Below, piece after piece: positions 34,671-47,289 of a stretch of 64,000 nt of DNA. This DNA is from Paragonimus skrjabini miyazakii (taxonomy: Eukaryota > Platyhelminthes > Trematoda > Plagiorchiida > Troglotrematidae), in contig JTDE01000294.1 in the NCBI GenBank assembly GCA_014338405.1, positions 134,710-198,709 of the forward strand. Reading direction: 5' to 3'. Under the pieces are notes generated by a model that was given only the letters and a program-made list of their open reading frames with translations, was not told the origin of the DNA and made no database searches. The position numbers and the translations under genes are program-made. Each line of letters begins with the position of its first letter. Position 1 is the stretch's first letter.

Positions 34671-36689
34671 AATGTGTTGTTTTTCAGTCAATACATCTTT
34701 ATGTATCTACAACACAGCAGTTTTGAACTACCGATATTATAATGACAAGATTGATTTACCATCGGATCATAAACATTCGACCCAAATGTGTTGTCATACT
34801 CACCAAACCTGATGGTGTGTGGCAACATATCCAGGGGAAGATTACGAGAACAACCTTCTAAACAATCAGTCTTCAGTCATAGGGGTGTCCAAACTAAGCT
34901 GACAACACAGTTGAGATACATTTAAACGTGGTTTAAAAAACTGGGTTTATCAGTCCATTTGAAGGCTGAATGTGAACAAAGGAATCTAACTAACCGGAAC
35001 TAAACCGTTAACTTACGAAACGGCTTCAAAAAATCAAGGGTGTGTGGTAGAAAAACAAGATGGTCTGATCCACGATCATACTAACTGTCGACAGCCATGA
35101 TTCTTTCAGGGAAAAGTTTAGTACATCTACCCAATCTACGAAGACGTCGATAGACGAAAACTGAAATAATGCATACTGAAACAAAGTAAGAGGATCTGGT
35201 GTGAACATTTTGACAGTTTGGTTACCTTATTGACTTAATGAATGACAGTGGGTAGCGTGTCCTAGGGGTTGGGCGACGAAATGTTTGTTCTTATCACGTA
35301 CTTTCGTAACAGTGCCTCTATGGGTAGTCGTGTTATTCCAGAAAAACTCCAAAGTACGTAGACGAATTGTTAGGACCTTTTCTCTCAACTAGATGGGTAA
35401 CTTCTTCTGGGAATACGGAATATTCCAAAAAGTGTTTATTGACGTCCTCATTCCACTTCTTTTTGAAAAACTGCGCACAGCAAGCAGTGGACTGAATAGG
35501 CAACACTTCGCGGAATTTAATTTGGCCGGAGTCTCACATACGGGAATTAATGTGGAACTGCTCGAGGTCATTGTTTTCATGCGCGGTTTGTACTCTGGGC
35601 CATTTAAGTTGCTATTAATCTGACGTTAATTGTTCAGAAAATCCTACAAACGTATTGAAAATTAGAATTGCAGGCTACAATTGCAAATCCCCATTATACA
35701 CTTTATCAGCGAATTCTGATTTTGCAAACCATCAGGTAATGTGGGCGGAAGTGGTTCGGTTTATTTGTCTCAATAAGTATATTAATTTGAATAAACGTTG
35801 CTTAAAATGCCAAGACAAAGTTGCACTCACATGACTTGACCTCCGACGATTGTGATGTAAGCTATAGACCTAAAAAGTGCCTTTGATTCAAAGCTTGTTA
35901 GTTTGTTTTTAACAACAATACTAACAGATGCTCTTCCAAGCTCAGATGGCGCTATTCAAATCGGATTTCGTAGGAATATTCGTCTGCCGATTGCCTAATG
36001 TTTGTGATCCAGCCAGCCGAGTAATTGCAAATGACTGCGTCACTTGCACATGAAGAACGTCAAAGGGTGGCGAATAGTTCTGTGACCAAAGCAAATGACT
36101 TTTCTTCCATTTTGAAGTGTACAAACGACTGTGCAGTGTTCATGCAATCTGATCGTCCTAATGAAGACAGTGTAGACAGTTGCTCAGAGGTCTGCTAGTT
36201 GGGCGGGAAACCGTCGATGGAGCTGTCACTGAGTCATAATTACGGGGACACCTGGCCAATGTTAGCGCTTCTTTCTGACGTCTTTGGAAAAGCTTCTAGA
36301 GCTAGCAGACACCCCTTTATATGTGCCATCAGACTCAAAATACAGGTTCATACATTTTCAGTCACATTTTTCGTTAAAATCCTCCTTTTACTAGGCGCCA
36401 TAGCACAGGCTGATTACCGTGCAGAACAGTATGAATCACGTGACTTCGCGAGATACTATTTTGCGCAGGGTGCATCCGTTGACAGTCACTGAATCGCTGA
36501 TGTACTGTGTTGTCATGTAAAGATCAGTTGATTTCTACTAACCACAGCAGACAGAGAACTGTCCAGCTGAATTTCTTCGTGCACATAGAAGTAGGAAACA
36601 ATGATGTTCATCTGTGTGTATCGGATGGATAAACATCAGCGTCAACAGTGTTGAGAAGTCGCATATATCATTATGTAGCGAAGAGGCGT
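34671..36689. other. Unassigned DNA
   Basis: No gene or repeat recognised. Frames of 60-97 codons carry no known motif. Confidence 0.55.
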
Positions 36690-36777
36690 CCAATGAAGCA
36701 CAATCTTTATTGTGCAACTCGCTGGTTGCCATGCTACGTGCACTCGTGTTTATGAACCAGAATTCCAATCCATAACA
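36690..36777 (-). other. Possible start of a 3' LTR after the minus-strand Gypsy remnant
   Basis: On the minus strand, about 40 bp beyond the last integrase codon, TGTTATGG starts at 36777, a form common at LTR starts. A polyadenylation signal AATAAA follows (minus strand of 36706-36711) inside a small inverted repeat, GCACAAT with ATTGTGC. The far end cannot be placed, and there is no second LTR to compare. Treat as tentative. Confidence 0.3.
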
Positions 36778-36819
36778 TACCCGGTTTCAGCTCACACGTC
36801 GTGTGCACTTCTGCCCGGT

Positions 36820-37545
36820 TTACGTGTGATCGGCGCCTTCTATCGGTGGGTTTTCCGCCTGCCATTCTTCGTCCCTTGGTCCGATTTCGTTGAGTGATGG
36901 CTCGTCCGGTAGCTGGTGTTGTTCGCAATCTTTCGATTGTGGATTCTGATCATATTCTGCCAACGTGTTAAGATATTTTGCTGTGTCAAGATGCCATCAA
37001 CCACGAATACCCTGGTTAAATTGAAAGCTCGTATTCCTGCAGTTCATGATGGTAAATGGTCCATTCCATCGCCTTCTAAATTTTCCTGTGCCGGGGCGGA
37101 TGTTTCTGTTAGGTCGTAGTTTCTCACTTTCATCCGGTCTCAGATCTTGAACGGGCGCCATATATGTGTGTTGTGCCTTACGTCATATCTTTGCTTCTTT
37201 CGGCATTGCCTTTTTGTTATCCGTTCCAGCGCACGGTGTTCCAGGTGTTATTGTTCTTTCGGCAATAGATGCCCCTCTCTGTCTCTGTACACGCAAACAT
37301 CCAAGAGAGTCCTTGGCTTTCTCCCGTGTGTGAGTTCAAATGGTGAACTCTCAGTTGTAGCATGTTTCGTCGTGCGGTATCCAAACAATACATCGAGTAG
37401 TCCCTCTATCCAATTATTGCCTTTAGTATTCAGCCATTCCTTCATTGTACGAGTAAACCGCTCCGTCAGTCCGTTCGTTTGCGGATGGTACGGCGATGTT
37501 CTCAGCAGCGGGATCCCCAAATTCTTTAGCATTTCCTGAAATTAC
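36820..37545 (-). pseudogene. Ty3/Gypsy integrase C-terminal half (minus strand)
   Basis: The minus strand encodes the end of a Gypsy pol polyprotein. It begins inside the integrase core with RTSPYHPQTNGLTERF, which contains the third acidic catalytic residue (Glu). The first two Asp residues lie upstream and are missing, so the copy is 5'-truncated near 37545. KEWLNTKGNNW and SSPFELTHGRKP follow. After a stop come RQCRKKQRYDVRHNTHIWRP, another stop and a frame change, then KFRRRWNGPF with a tail, the GPY/F-type module of the integrase C-terminus. The protein would insert element cDNA into the genome. It differs clearly from the 44457 element and so represents a second Gypsy lineage. Confidence 0.85.
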
Positions 37546-39640
37546 CTGGTATACTTCAAACTTACATGTAAATTATCCTACCGAATTTTTAGTACTGTGA
37601 TGCTGGTTTGCCACAAGCATTATAGTTACGCGTGTTAGCGATCGTCTGGAGCATTATAGCTAGTTGTAAATAGTCTTAACCATAAATCGAGGTAAAAACG
37701 CATCTCCCGTAAATCAGGTGTCTGCCATATATTGGTTAGGAGGTCATCTTTAGTCATCTCTCAACTCATTTATTTAATCCCGAACTGATCGCTTCAGTAT
37801 GGAAATTGAGCACTTTTCAAAAGTGGAATTAGATAGTTCGACATGAAACCATGTGGCTCGAATAACAAGCCAATTTGACAAATTACCTGGAAATGTATGA
37901 GGGGACTACAGGAACACGAGGTTAGTGAACGGTGTGAGTAGCTAGGTTTGATGCTATCAACATTTTTATGTTGAGAATCGTTTGTTTAAATTTGCACGAA
38001 AGGAAATCAGATGTTGGTGAGAGATACATGATGAATACAACGAAAGTTATAATTTTCCTATTTTTATTTAAACTTCACACATTCTATCAATTTCTGGTAT
38101 TCGTAGGTACATTGTTACGAACATTACTTAATGGTATGTGTAGTGACAAGCAGAACCATGTAATGAGAAATGCTGTCTTTAAAAAGACATTCCGAATACA
38201 AACGTTTCCTTTACCGATGGAATTACTTAAAGGACTTAATTGGAGGGCAGTATAACGTAACAATTCGGACTTCGTTGACTGTTTCCCAATTTTAAAAACT
38301 GAAACTTAGACGTGATCATAGAATGTTACAAAATATTCAACTTTTCCAGCAGTAACTTGACCGGAAACACATCAGAGGTGTAAAGGGTGTTGCCTGCATT
38401 AATCGGTGAAGTTTGTAGGGGATATTTATTCTGTTCGGTGTAAACAACATCTTTGTTTCCACTGTGTGACTCATTTAATGTAACTGATTGAAGAGGTGCA
38501 ACTGGAGACTGAACGAATCACGTTGACACAAGCTCAAATTAAGCTAGATTGGATTGTTTTACTGGTTGTCTCTGTGATCCAGAATAAGACGATCTCGTCA
38601 GATTTAAACCGTCCGTCAGCTTTGACCCTCAAGGTCACCTCGACAAAAACAGTAAACAATATTCACAAACAAACGTTGTTGTTTCAGGGTAAGTAAACTG
38701 GTGAATCTGCACATTTCAGTTTGAAAAGCCGAAAATAAGCAACCCAGTTAACTTGTTCGTTTACAGGTAAAAAGTTATATATCTTTAAAATATTTAACCG
38801 TTATTCCATACAACATAGTTGTAGTTAGTACGCTGTTTTTCATGCTCATTTTTTCAGCAATCATCTTTCTCTGCTCATAGGCACGATTAGTTCCGTTCTC
38901 ACCTGAATGAATTGACTTACACTGAATTGTAGAGATGAATGGTGAGCAACGATTTTGCATGCTGCATAAAATTTAAGCAATTACGTTTCGGAAATTAGAT
39001 TATTGGTCCGACGGAGGAATCCGGAAGGAGACAAAAGTGATTTGTGCTGTTATTTCCAAACATTTTTATGCTTATGAGTGAAATACTAAAATCACGACTA
39101 ATAAAAATAGTGTTGTAGTATAGCGTGTTGGAATGCACGAATTGACTTGTAAATCTGGCTGATCTTTATGAAACATATGACGTACCATACAAGGAATATT
39201 ACGTTATATTCTTTACACAATATTTCCAGGCACTTTCACTAACATGGTTAATAATTAATCTTTGTTAACAACTGGAATTAATTTTGACTTTTAAGTTATG
39301 GTGGGCAACGTTAACCACTATTGAATTTAATAGGTTACTTGCGTATTACAGTTACGGCGTGTTGTGGATCATTTTGTCAAGCTCAGTCTAAGCCACGATG
39401 AGGAAGTCGACAATGCTGTGTGCCACCGGTCGATTCTGGCCAGCCAATCGAACCTATCTTTGATATAACGCACTCACTCACGTCGCTGGTTTGCCAGCTT
39501 AAAAAATCATCAGCGCAATAGCGGTTCCCTGCTTGAAGTCTCTGATAAAATGCTCAACAGGAATGTGAAATAAAATAAAGCTTTTAATGAGTTTTATACT
39601 AACGAATTAGACATCTGTGCATGGCTGTATGTGATTTTGT
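37546..39640. other. Unassigned DNA
   Basis: No gene or repeat recognised. A 95-codon plus frame (37968-38255) and others lack motifs. Confidence 0.55.
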
Positions 39641-39830
39641 AGGATATCCGCACCAAATTTTGTACGAATGAAGTCAAACAGTTTGGGTGTCGTGTTTAAC
39701 GTGGTATTGATAAATGGATTGAGAATAACACAACGTTACGAGCAAGTTGTAATACTTTCCGTTTCAACCACCTCGGATGGCCTTCCTCAGGAGTGTTGTA
39801 ATCGAAATCGAAATTTTATTTTCTAGATAC
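39641..39830 (-). mobile_element. Second copy of the palindrome-family repeat, with hammerhead-like core
   Basis: 39642-39804 matches the 34451 insertion at about 96 percent outside a 26-bp block that only this copy keeps. On the minus strand the retained block completes a hammerhead-like core: CTGAGGA (minus of 39784-39790), a possible stem II of GGCCA with TGGTT, then GAAAC (minus of 39761-39765). I could not find a convincing cleavage triplet with stems I and III. No target duplication is visible. The family's non-coding structure suggests a terminal repeat of a Penelope-like element or a non-autonomous derivative. Confidence 0.6.
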
Positions 39831-42800
39831 AAATTTCAGTTTACGGGTAACTAAAGGTAAACGTAAGAGTGAACGTCAGTCTTTGATTTTGAGTGCGGTT
39901 TATTCTGGCAAACACGACTATGTAATGAGTTACGGCGTATGCATTTCTACGGGTTTTTCGGACAGCTTCTTTCGAAAGGAAGCACTATACTGTATTCGCC
40001 ATTTCTTAGAGATCGTCAACTAAAAATATTTTTGCCGTGGTCTAGTTTTAAGTCAAGCCACACTTTCCTGAGGTAACCCTGTCAAAATTTGAGCTATCGA
40101 CCTTGGCAGGAAAAAGCCTAGCTAACTATCTTCAACGGAAATGAACCTAATGTTTACTACTTCATTGCGGACCGGTCTACCTAAAACTTCGGTACGAAAT
40201 AAATAAAGTTGCAATTATTGTCAAAGTTATATCAACCCAGATCCTCCACTGCTTATCAGCAAAGTATATGTTATTCAAAAACAAAGTTTTTCTATCCAAA
40301 AATGTAACTGACACAAAGTTAAACACTTTTTCACATACACTAAAAATCAAGCGGTGCCACACCTCGTGCAACAATTTCAGTCTCCGCTTACATACATATC
40401 GACAGGATCTTTGTATTATATCAGCTATATGTCATATATACTATATATACATATATTTGCGTTTGTTAATTGTTTATAAAATTTATTTAATAAATAATGT
40501 ATTTGAAAGTTCTACATGAAAGTTGATTTGCTTCTTTTGATATCTCACGAGTAAACAAGAATTGAGGTTGAAAATTTATAGGTCGCTATCATTTTCGTTC
40601 TGTCATGTCATATTTGTGTTATAATTTAGCACGATGATTATTTCACTGTTCAATTGGATAGCGTTAATTACAAGTCCACGATTGAATAACTTTAAGGTGA
40701 TTCCAGATTGGGTTACTGAAAATCATGACTTTCACTCATAATATAAATAACGCTCGTTGTACAGTGTCGGATATTCTTGGAATGGGGATCAATCCCAGTC
40801 TTTCAAAAAGTCCACCTCACATCTGATGTGACGTGCTCAGTCGCTGACCCAGAACCGAGAAAAGAATGGGTGCGGCAACAGCGTTTTTCGAAAAAAAACC
40901 GAGGTGATTTCCATTAGACCACAGAGGCTTCAAATTTATAGGTCCAAAGGAGTACGAAGCACGTGTCAGAAATGCATTAGAAAATGCTCTGGTGAAAACA
41001 GTTCACATAATGTACAGGCGTTCCATCGCGCAGCTGCAATCTGATTAACTGAGTGAATGAGAACATATCAATTAACTCGAAGCCGGATCGATCAATAGAT
41101 ATGACGTGTTTTGCTTTAGATGCTTTGTTAAGAGATACGTCTCCTAATAGTCCCATATGTCTGTCTGGCCGCCCTAACACAAAATGGCTTGATATGTGAC
41201 AGAAAGTAATTTTGTAATCAACCCATTTTAATAGGATACGAGCTCCGAATCCAGCTTATGAATATCCATTCAACAACATTTAGCATCTGGTCTCATTTAG
41301 CTTGTCATCAAATATTGAGCAACACTTGTGTTCGGAAGTGCAAGATTTGTGACATTAGTTAATATCACTTGACTTCAGTTTCGTGACTTGAACGTTACAA
41401 TTAGTTAATTTAGCCTTAGCAATATGAACTTTTGTTTACTGGTCGCCGATTAATGTGACTGTCAGTCTCTGTTCAGAAACAGGCAGTTGATCCCTGATCT
41501 ACTCTAATTCACTACATATAAATCTATTTCTAACTGATGATATGCAAGTTTTCGTAGATACATTTAGACAACAGTGGCGAACAAACAGGTTGTAGTAAAC
41601 AATCGTCATATATCATGTGAGAAGTAAAAGAAACTTCTCACCCAATGGACTAACTATACTGTTTTGTAGGTGCACCGGTTGACCGTGCATTCACCCAGAA
41701 GATGAAACTTATTTACGCCCATTTTGGATCAGTTGTGCGATATTTCATGCATTCACTTACCATTTTCCAGCGGGTTTAAAGCAAGACCTCCGTTATGTGA
41801 TTCGATTCACTTGCAATGCGTCGAGCACAGATTGCTGTCTGAAATGGACCGGAAAGTTTGCCAATCCCTTGGAACGTTGAGGTCCCTAAATATTTACCAT
41901 GAGTATAGTTACTACCAAATTTTGCTCAGTGGCGTGATCAAGGAGATCGTGATTAGTGGTTCGGTGAAAATAAGCCTCAAGCGTTCCACAAAACCGAATG
42001 CTCGAAATGGCCTGTCCGGTCGTCTGTCCTTAATCGAATAGGACTTTTCTTGGGTGACTGAGTAAAGGATCCCCAGGAATGCGGAAATGCAAACGCCTTT
42101 TCATTTGCTAGTGGCAGTTTTGAAAATGTTGCGGCTGTTTATAAGCTGTACACAGAAAGACGTCATTAAAAGTGAGTCAACTGGATATCATTGACCCCCA
42201 AGGCAAGTTAGCATTAATCACATTTCTCATTTTGTTATCTAGCCATTTTCGGTCTTTTGACTGTTATGTTCCTTCTGGTGATTTTTCAAGAAACCTACAA
42301 GTTTTGTAAGTGAAAAGTTGAAGAGTCTTCAAGGCAATGGACTCCGGAAATGTAGTTGAGCTTATGAAACAACGTAAGTTATCAAGAGCACTGTAACTGC
42401 CAGGCCTGTTCTACGTCGGCCGGGCGGTTCATATTGTTCGTGATAGTTCGGTTTTCTGACACTGTTTCTCAGCTTCTGAATCCAAAGCGCGTTGCTTAAG
42501 GCATCTGAATATCATTTCTAACTGATGAAGTTGAACTCAAGGACATTCAGCGTTTGGCTTGTTGCGCTGTGATTATATAAGTCACATCGGGGAGTTTAAG
42601 GACGTTTAAGGTACGTTAATGGATGAACTCAACTTCTCATGCAGTGTAATTAGCTAGTAATAACTTTCAACTGATAGTCTCCCTGAACTCCTTGAATATT
42701 TGTAGGGTTGTTAGCTCATCTTTGAAAATTTTCATTGTTTCACCAACTCACTCATTTATTCATTCTAACATTTCTATCTATAATCCAGTTGTTTCCTATG

Positions 42801-44456
42801 CGTGGGCTAAGAACAGTGACAGCCGGAGCTGTAGTGCACAGTAGTACTCAGTACTCATACGTTCATTTATTTACTCATGTTTCTGCTCCGCACAGGGAGT
42901 ACATTTTCAAACCTGTGCGAAAAATACCGATTGTTTTCCTCCATATTCAGTAACTGGCTACCGGTTACGCTTATTCATTAGATGCCTGGAGCATTGTCTG
43001 TAAGCTATAGCACAGCTATATGCTCATATATAACTGTTTAAATATCCACGCAACCCCGCGCGGTCATTAGTGCAATATGCAACTCACCGAATGCAATTTT
43101 TCTTTTGATTGACCTGGTTCACTCCGTCTCCTATGGTTGTACTCCATGAGTCTCAATGTAAGTCCTAACGTTCGCAGTCATCCGCACCAATTCACTGAGT
43201 CAGCTTGAACTCCTCGACAACATAGCAGAACAAGTCAGAATATGTTTGTGTACGTTGCCTGGAACAGATGGTCAAACTCATATTTGAGCCGACAAACCCC
43301 ATACCGAACTAATTGCCAGGTCAATGTGGTTGTTTGCAGTGGAGGGGCCAGTGGGTTGTCCTTTTGGCTTGAACTGACCAAGGTAGACGCCTGGAATCAA
43401 AACCTCACATTTCGCCGTAATACAAGGAAAATAGCTCGTTTTGTATAGTAATATTCCACTATGTCACAACGTAAAACCTATAGCAATTAGTAAACGAAAC
43501 CGGAAGAGCATATCAAAAAGGTTTGGATAAATCACTGACACGTGATCGTTCGAGATATTCACTCACAAGTTCTTACTCGTCTGCCAGTTTCATCCTTGTA
43601 TGTATTCATCTGGTACAGAGAAACTAAATTGGGGGAGAACTCATAACTCTTGGCTGGCCTTTTTCCAACCAATATTGAAATTTCGATCAGGTTCGTAGCA
43701 CTTAAAATTTTCGATATCTGTTAGTCGTTGCTTAACATTTGTCCGTTCGTAATACATATCCTATTGGTCATATAAATCGCTGACATTTACAAAGCATTGT
43801 TCATTGTGGAGTTTTCTAGAGGTTTACGTAGGCAGCAATAGTGCACTCTTAAAAAGATCACGAACGGTTGTCCTCGAACAGGTAACGTCACTTATATTGG
43901 TTTACACACAGCAGTAAATCAGTTGAAGACTCCCCTGCTGTTGTTCTTTTAGGGTTAGCTGAGTACATCATAATTTTGAAGTGAACTACCAGACTCGCTA
44001 TATCCAGAGTATACCATTACGAGGTAAAATATTAGATTTGTGTCACCTCTTCAGTCTTGTTCTTCTAACCGCGTCATCTTGCAACTGGAGGTGAATAGTG
44101 CTACGTACCTTGATAAAAACGTACTCACGCTAGCTAAGCAGAACTTGCAGAGGATTAACCCGGTAAAATATACAAGCTCAGACAGTTGACGCTTGGTACA
44201 GACACTGTACAGTTCAACATGGACAATTTCTAGATTCTTTCCTTCCATATGCAGTACCCACTGTTGGCAGTTGAAATCTGATTAAAAAATACAACTAAAA
44301 TAAGTTTGTGCTCAACCAAGTCGATCAGAAACACTCGAAATATGGGAGCCACATAAGAACAATGTGTATTAGCTCGGATCATTTTGGACAAGTTGTGTAC
44401 GTTTTTACAGCTTCGTTTTCATTCACTAATTCAACAGTTATAACGCATCGTAATGC
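39831..44456. other. Unassigned DNA
   Basis: No gene recognised. A TA-rich stretch with CATATA words lies at 40425-40456. At 40784-40800 GGGGATCAATCCCAG resembles a tRNA B box, but no A box is found. The longest frames (41724-42041, 105 codons) have no motif. Confidence 0.5.
40425..40456. repeat. TA-rich simple sequence
   Basis: A short run of TATA and CATATA words. Low complexity only. Confidence 0.6.
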
Positions 44457-44770
44457 TGTATGATAGGCAGTTTCGTTGTGAGTAGTATACTACTGACAAG
44501 TTGTATGTTACCCGCAGGCAACAGTCAGGAACAAAAGGGCAAGATCCGAACGCCAGGGGGACGACGGACAAGAAGGGACTATCGGACTAGTGTATACGTG
44601 CGGTGTGAGAACTTCCACCGAAGGGAATGACAACGTACTATGACCCGATATATGTGATTGCATGTCTGACGTGCAAATGAGTGTACGCGTTCGAGGTTTG
44701 ATTTTCGACATGACATACTGGAGTTTGCGCAATAGACGGATTATCAGGTCAAGCGTCGCTTGCGGTCACA
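44457..44770 (+). repeat. 5' LTR of the Gypsy element
   Basis: It starts with TG at 44457, where similarity to 48563 begins, and is taken to end near CACA at 44770, a few bases before the candidate primer site. Length would be about 314 bp. Only the first 57 bp or so can be verified against the 3' copy, so the right end is inferred from the primer site alone. Confidence 0.55.
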
Positions 44771-44776
44771 ACTAAG

Positions 44777-44790
44777 TGGTGCCGTAACGA
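44777..44790 (+). promoter_or_regulatory. Candidate primer-binding site (tRNA-His-like)
   Basis: TGGTGCCGTAACG begins with TGG, the complement of a tRNA CCA end. From memory of eukaryotic tRNA-His (ending in ACGGCACCA), about 10 of the first 11 bases would pair. A tRNA annealed here would prime minus-strand cDNA. The identity of the tRNA is an inference. Confidence 0.45.
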
Positions 44791-45452
44791 ACGGAGGGAA
44801 GAAGATACCCTGGCCTCAGCCGTTCGAAGATGGAGACGGTCGGGCGTTCCTGGAAGACCTCAAGGACGTGGCAGAAGTGGTCGGAGTCAAGACCGACCGC
44901 CGGAAGCTGGCTGTCCTGCGGACGCTGGTGATGGGCCGGACGAAGGCGGTACTGGACGCAAAGCGAAGAGGCCATGTGAAGAAGGAGTAGGCCCCTGCGA
45001 AGGAGGCGCTGGTGGCTGCGTTTGACAGCCCGGCCGACCGCCAGGAGGCCATGTGGCGGTTCAAGGCGACCAGGCTTGAACAACGGCAGTTGTTAACGGA
45101 ACAGTTTATTGAAGATCTCCAGATAGCGGTTCGCGACCAAGTCCGTATTGCCCATGTCGCCCGGCCGATGAACCTTGATGAGCTTGCGAAAGCGACGCGG
45201 GAGTTGACAGTAATGTCCGTGGCCTCAGTGGATGCAAACGGCAATACGGACAAGAAGACGATGGAAGAAATGCAGAAGACAATAGAGCAGTTAGCAGCGG
45301 ATGTAGCTGTCTTGAGAACATCATCACGACAGAATCATCGACTAGAAAGCTGCTTCGCCTGTGGAAAAAAACGACACTGGAAGAAGGATTGCCTGACCCG
45401 GCGGTTTAAGAGGTCTGGCAACACAGTTTTTCATGATTGGTCTTTTTATTGA
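44791..45452 (+). pseudogene. Gypsy gag with CCHC zinc knuckle
   Basis: Frame 0 reads through with one in-frame TAG (44988) to TGA at 45450. The early part has the pattern of a retrotransposon Gag domain: PFEDGDGRAFLEDLKDVAEV, then a segment with ALVAAFDSPADRQEAMWRF. Near the end a canonical nucleic-acid knuckle CX2CX4HX4C is present (CFACGKKRHWKKDC, about 45350-45391), which would bind RNA during particle assembly. No ATG is evident near the start, and the frame is open from the primer-site region. The protease follows in the same frame after the TGA. Confidence 0.85.
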
Positions 45453-45800
45453 GCGGGTCAACTAGTAACGGGAGCGATTGAAAAGGGGGCCGTCCATACA
45501 GGGGTTGAAGTTGATGGATAGATAGAACAGTGTTTGGTCGATACAGGGGCGTCCATTTCGTTGATTGCTCGTGCAGGAAAGCAAAACATAGAACCGACAT
45601 CCATGATGATCAGGACGGTTGGAGGTCATTGTCTACTGGTTGACAGTGTGAAAGGGTGTAGGGTACGTATCAGCGGCCATATCGTTTCATTGTGTCCCCA
45701 GAAACCAGGCAAACGATCCTTGGGGCCGATTTCCTTGCTGCAACAGGTGCCATGATTGACTTGAAGCTCAAAAGGTTGTCAACCAGGTACGGCTCCGTGA
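45453..45800 (+). pseudogene. Gypsy aspartic protease
   Basis: Frame 0 continues after the gag stop. A further TAG at 45519 precedes LVDTGASISLI, with the catalytic DTG triad plus A at 45540-45551. A frame change near 45690 moves to frame 2, where ILGADFLAATGAM (45716 onward) is the second conserved protease block. The enzyme would cut the Gag-Pol polyprotein. The active-site residues are intact but the frame is broken. Confidence 0.85.
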
Positions 45801-45929
45801 CACTCACAGAACAGCGACAGGATAGCGTCAACGAAGTACGCACAGCTAAAACCCCCATTTGCACTGCCCCCTTGCTCCAGTCCACGGTCGAAAAAAAAGT
45901 GGAAGTATTTACAAACGACGATGATCCGT

Positions 45930-47280
45930 GCGGATTCTGCAACTGGATTGCACATGAAATACCAACAACCGGAAAATTTCGACCTCATGGCTCTCGCAGG
46001 ATATCGGTTCATCTGGAGGAGGAATTAAGAAGGCAAGTACAAAACATGCTGAAGGAGGATGTTATCGAGGAAGCCAACAGTCCGTACAACTCGCCTGTTC
46101 TCATGGTGAAGAAGTCCAACGGGAAGTACCGCTTTTGTGTGGATTTTAGACGGCTGAATGAGGTAACACGGAACAAAGTTGTGCCAATACCGTCCTCGCT
46201 GATATTTTTGACAAGCTGCAGCAGGCGAAGTTGTTCACAGTATTGGACTTGCGCTCCGGATACTGGCAGGTACCAATAAAACCCACGGATCGTGAGAAAA
46301 CAGTATTCACGATAGGCGAAAAACAGTATCAATTCAAGCGCATGCCGTTTGGCCCATCCGGGGCGCCGTTCACATTTCGACGCCTGATGGTTCAGCTGGT
46401 AAAATGACTGGATAGTGTGGCGGTATATGGAACATGCCGGAACATGGTATACGGAACATGCCGCCCACATAGATGCTGTCTTAAATCGCATCAAGAACTC
46501 AGGACTCCGGATCAATGCCGAAAAGTCGCAACTCGGACGGTCATCGGTGGTGTTACTGGGACACAAAGTGGATTAAGGTGACATTAGGCCTCTGCCGGAG
46601 AAAATATTGACAAGCAGAGAGGTTGTGGATCCGAATTCTAAACGAACGCTGAGACAATTTTTGGGTCGAGCAGGGTACTACAGTCGGTTCGTGAAAAATT
46701 TTCACTCCATTACATCGCCATTCTACGAATTTCTTCGGAAAGACAGGAAATTTTAATGGACCGACGATACCCATAGGGCGTTCACGCAAGTACAACAAGC
46801 AATGAACGGGCAACAACTGACGCTGAAACTTCAGAATACAAGAAAACATTCATCGTAGCAGCAGATGCCAGTGACCGTGGCATCGGAGCAGTATTCAAGC
46901 AAAGAGAAGGTGTAACTGAATATGCCAGCAGGGTCCTGACCCCAACGGAGCAGAAGTATACGAGCATTGAAAAGGAATGTTTGGCAATCGTCTGGGCACT
47001 GGACAAGTGGACGCCGTACCTGTTGGGTCAACAGTTCTACGTGGAGACAGATCACAAATTCCTAGAGTGGATCAGGACTGCGAGGGACACGAGAAGAAAA
47101 TTAGCCCGATTGGCATTGCGTTTACAGGAATAAGACTTCACGATCAGTCATGTGCTTGGTTCGAGCAATTGCGTCACGGATTTTCTTTCTCGACCGCAGG
47201 TAGACGACGAACTCCCCAAAGTGACTTTTAGAGTCAACGGCTTAGTAATGGAGCAGGACCCACAGACACTAGTGCGTCTA
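45930..47280 (+). pseudogene. Gypsy reverse transcriptase and RNase H
   Basis: RT begins in frame 2 (EDVIEEANSPYNSPVLMVKK, then YRFCVDFRRLNEVT). It shifts to frame 1 near 46197 (FTVLDLRSGYWQV with the first catalytic Asp at 46246, then RMPFGPSGAPFTF). The YxDD box expected after AVY (about 46425) is gone, replaced by two 17-bp near-repeats. Frame 2 resumes with HIDAVLNRIKNSGLRINAEK, then FLGRAGYYSRF. RNase H runs in frame 1 from about 46801: FIVAADASDRGIGAVF, EKECLAIVWAL, then FYVETDHKFLEW. The domain ends after stop 47131 with ISHVLGSSNCVTDFLSR. Reverse transcription would be impossible without YxDD. Confidence 0.92.
46423..46463 (+). repeat. 17-bp near-duplication replacing the RT YxDD box
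   Basis: GTATATGGAACATGCCG (46423-46439) and GTATACGGAACATGCCG (46447-46463) differ at one base and are separated by GAACATG. They occupy the place where RT normally encodes its YxDD active site. Confidence 0.85.
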
Positions 47281-47289
47281 CAACATTAG

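Noticed and set aside
37147..37539. 130-codon plus-strand open frame
   Set aside because: It is the antisense shadow of the Gypsy integrase coded on the minus strand.
40755..40860. B-box-like GGGGATCAATCCCAG, possible SINE head
   Set aside because: There is no convincing A box, and the downstream sequence does not match the family tails.
44772..47055. Several 70-185-codon minus-strand frames
   Set aside because: They are antisense shadows of the Gypsy gag and pol genes.
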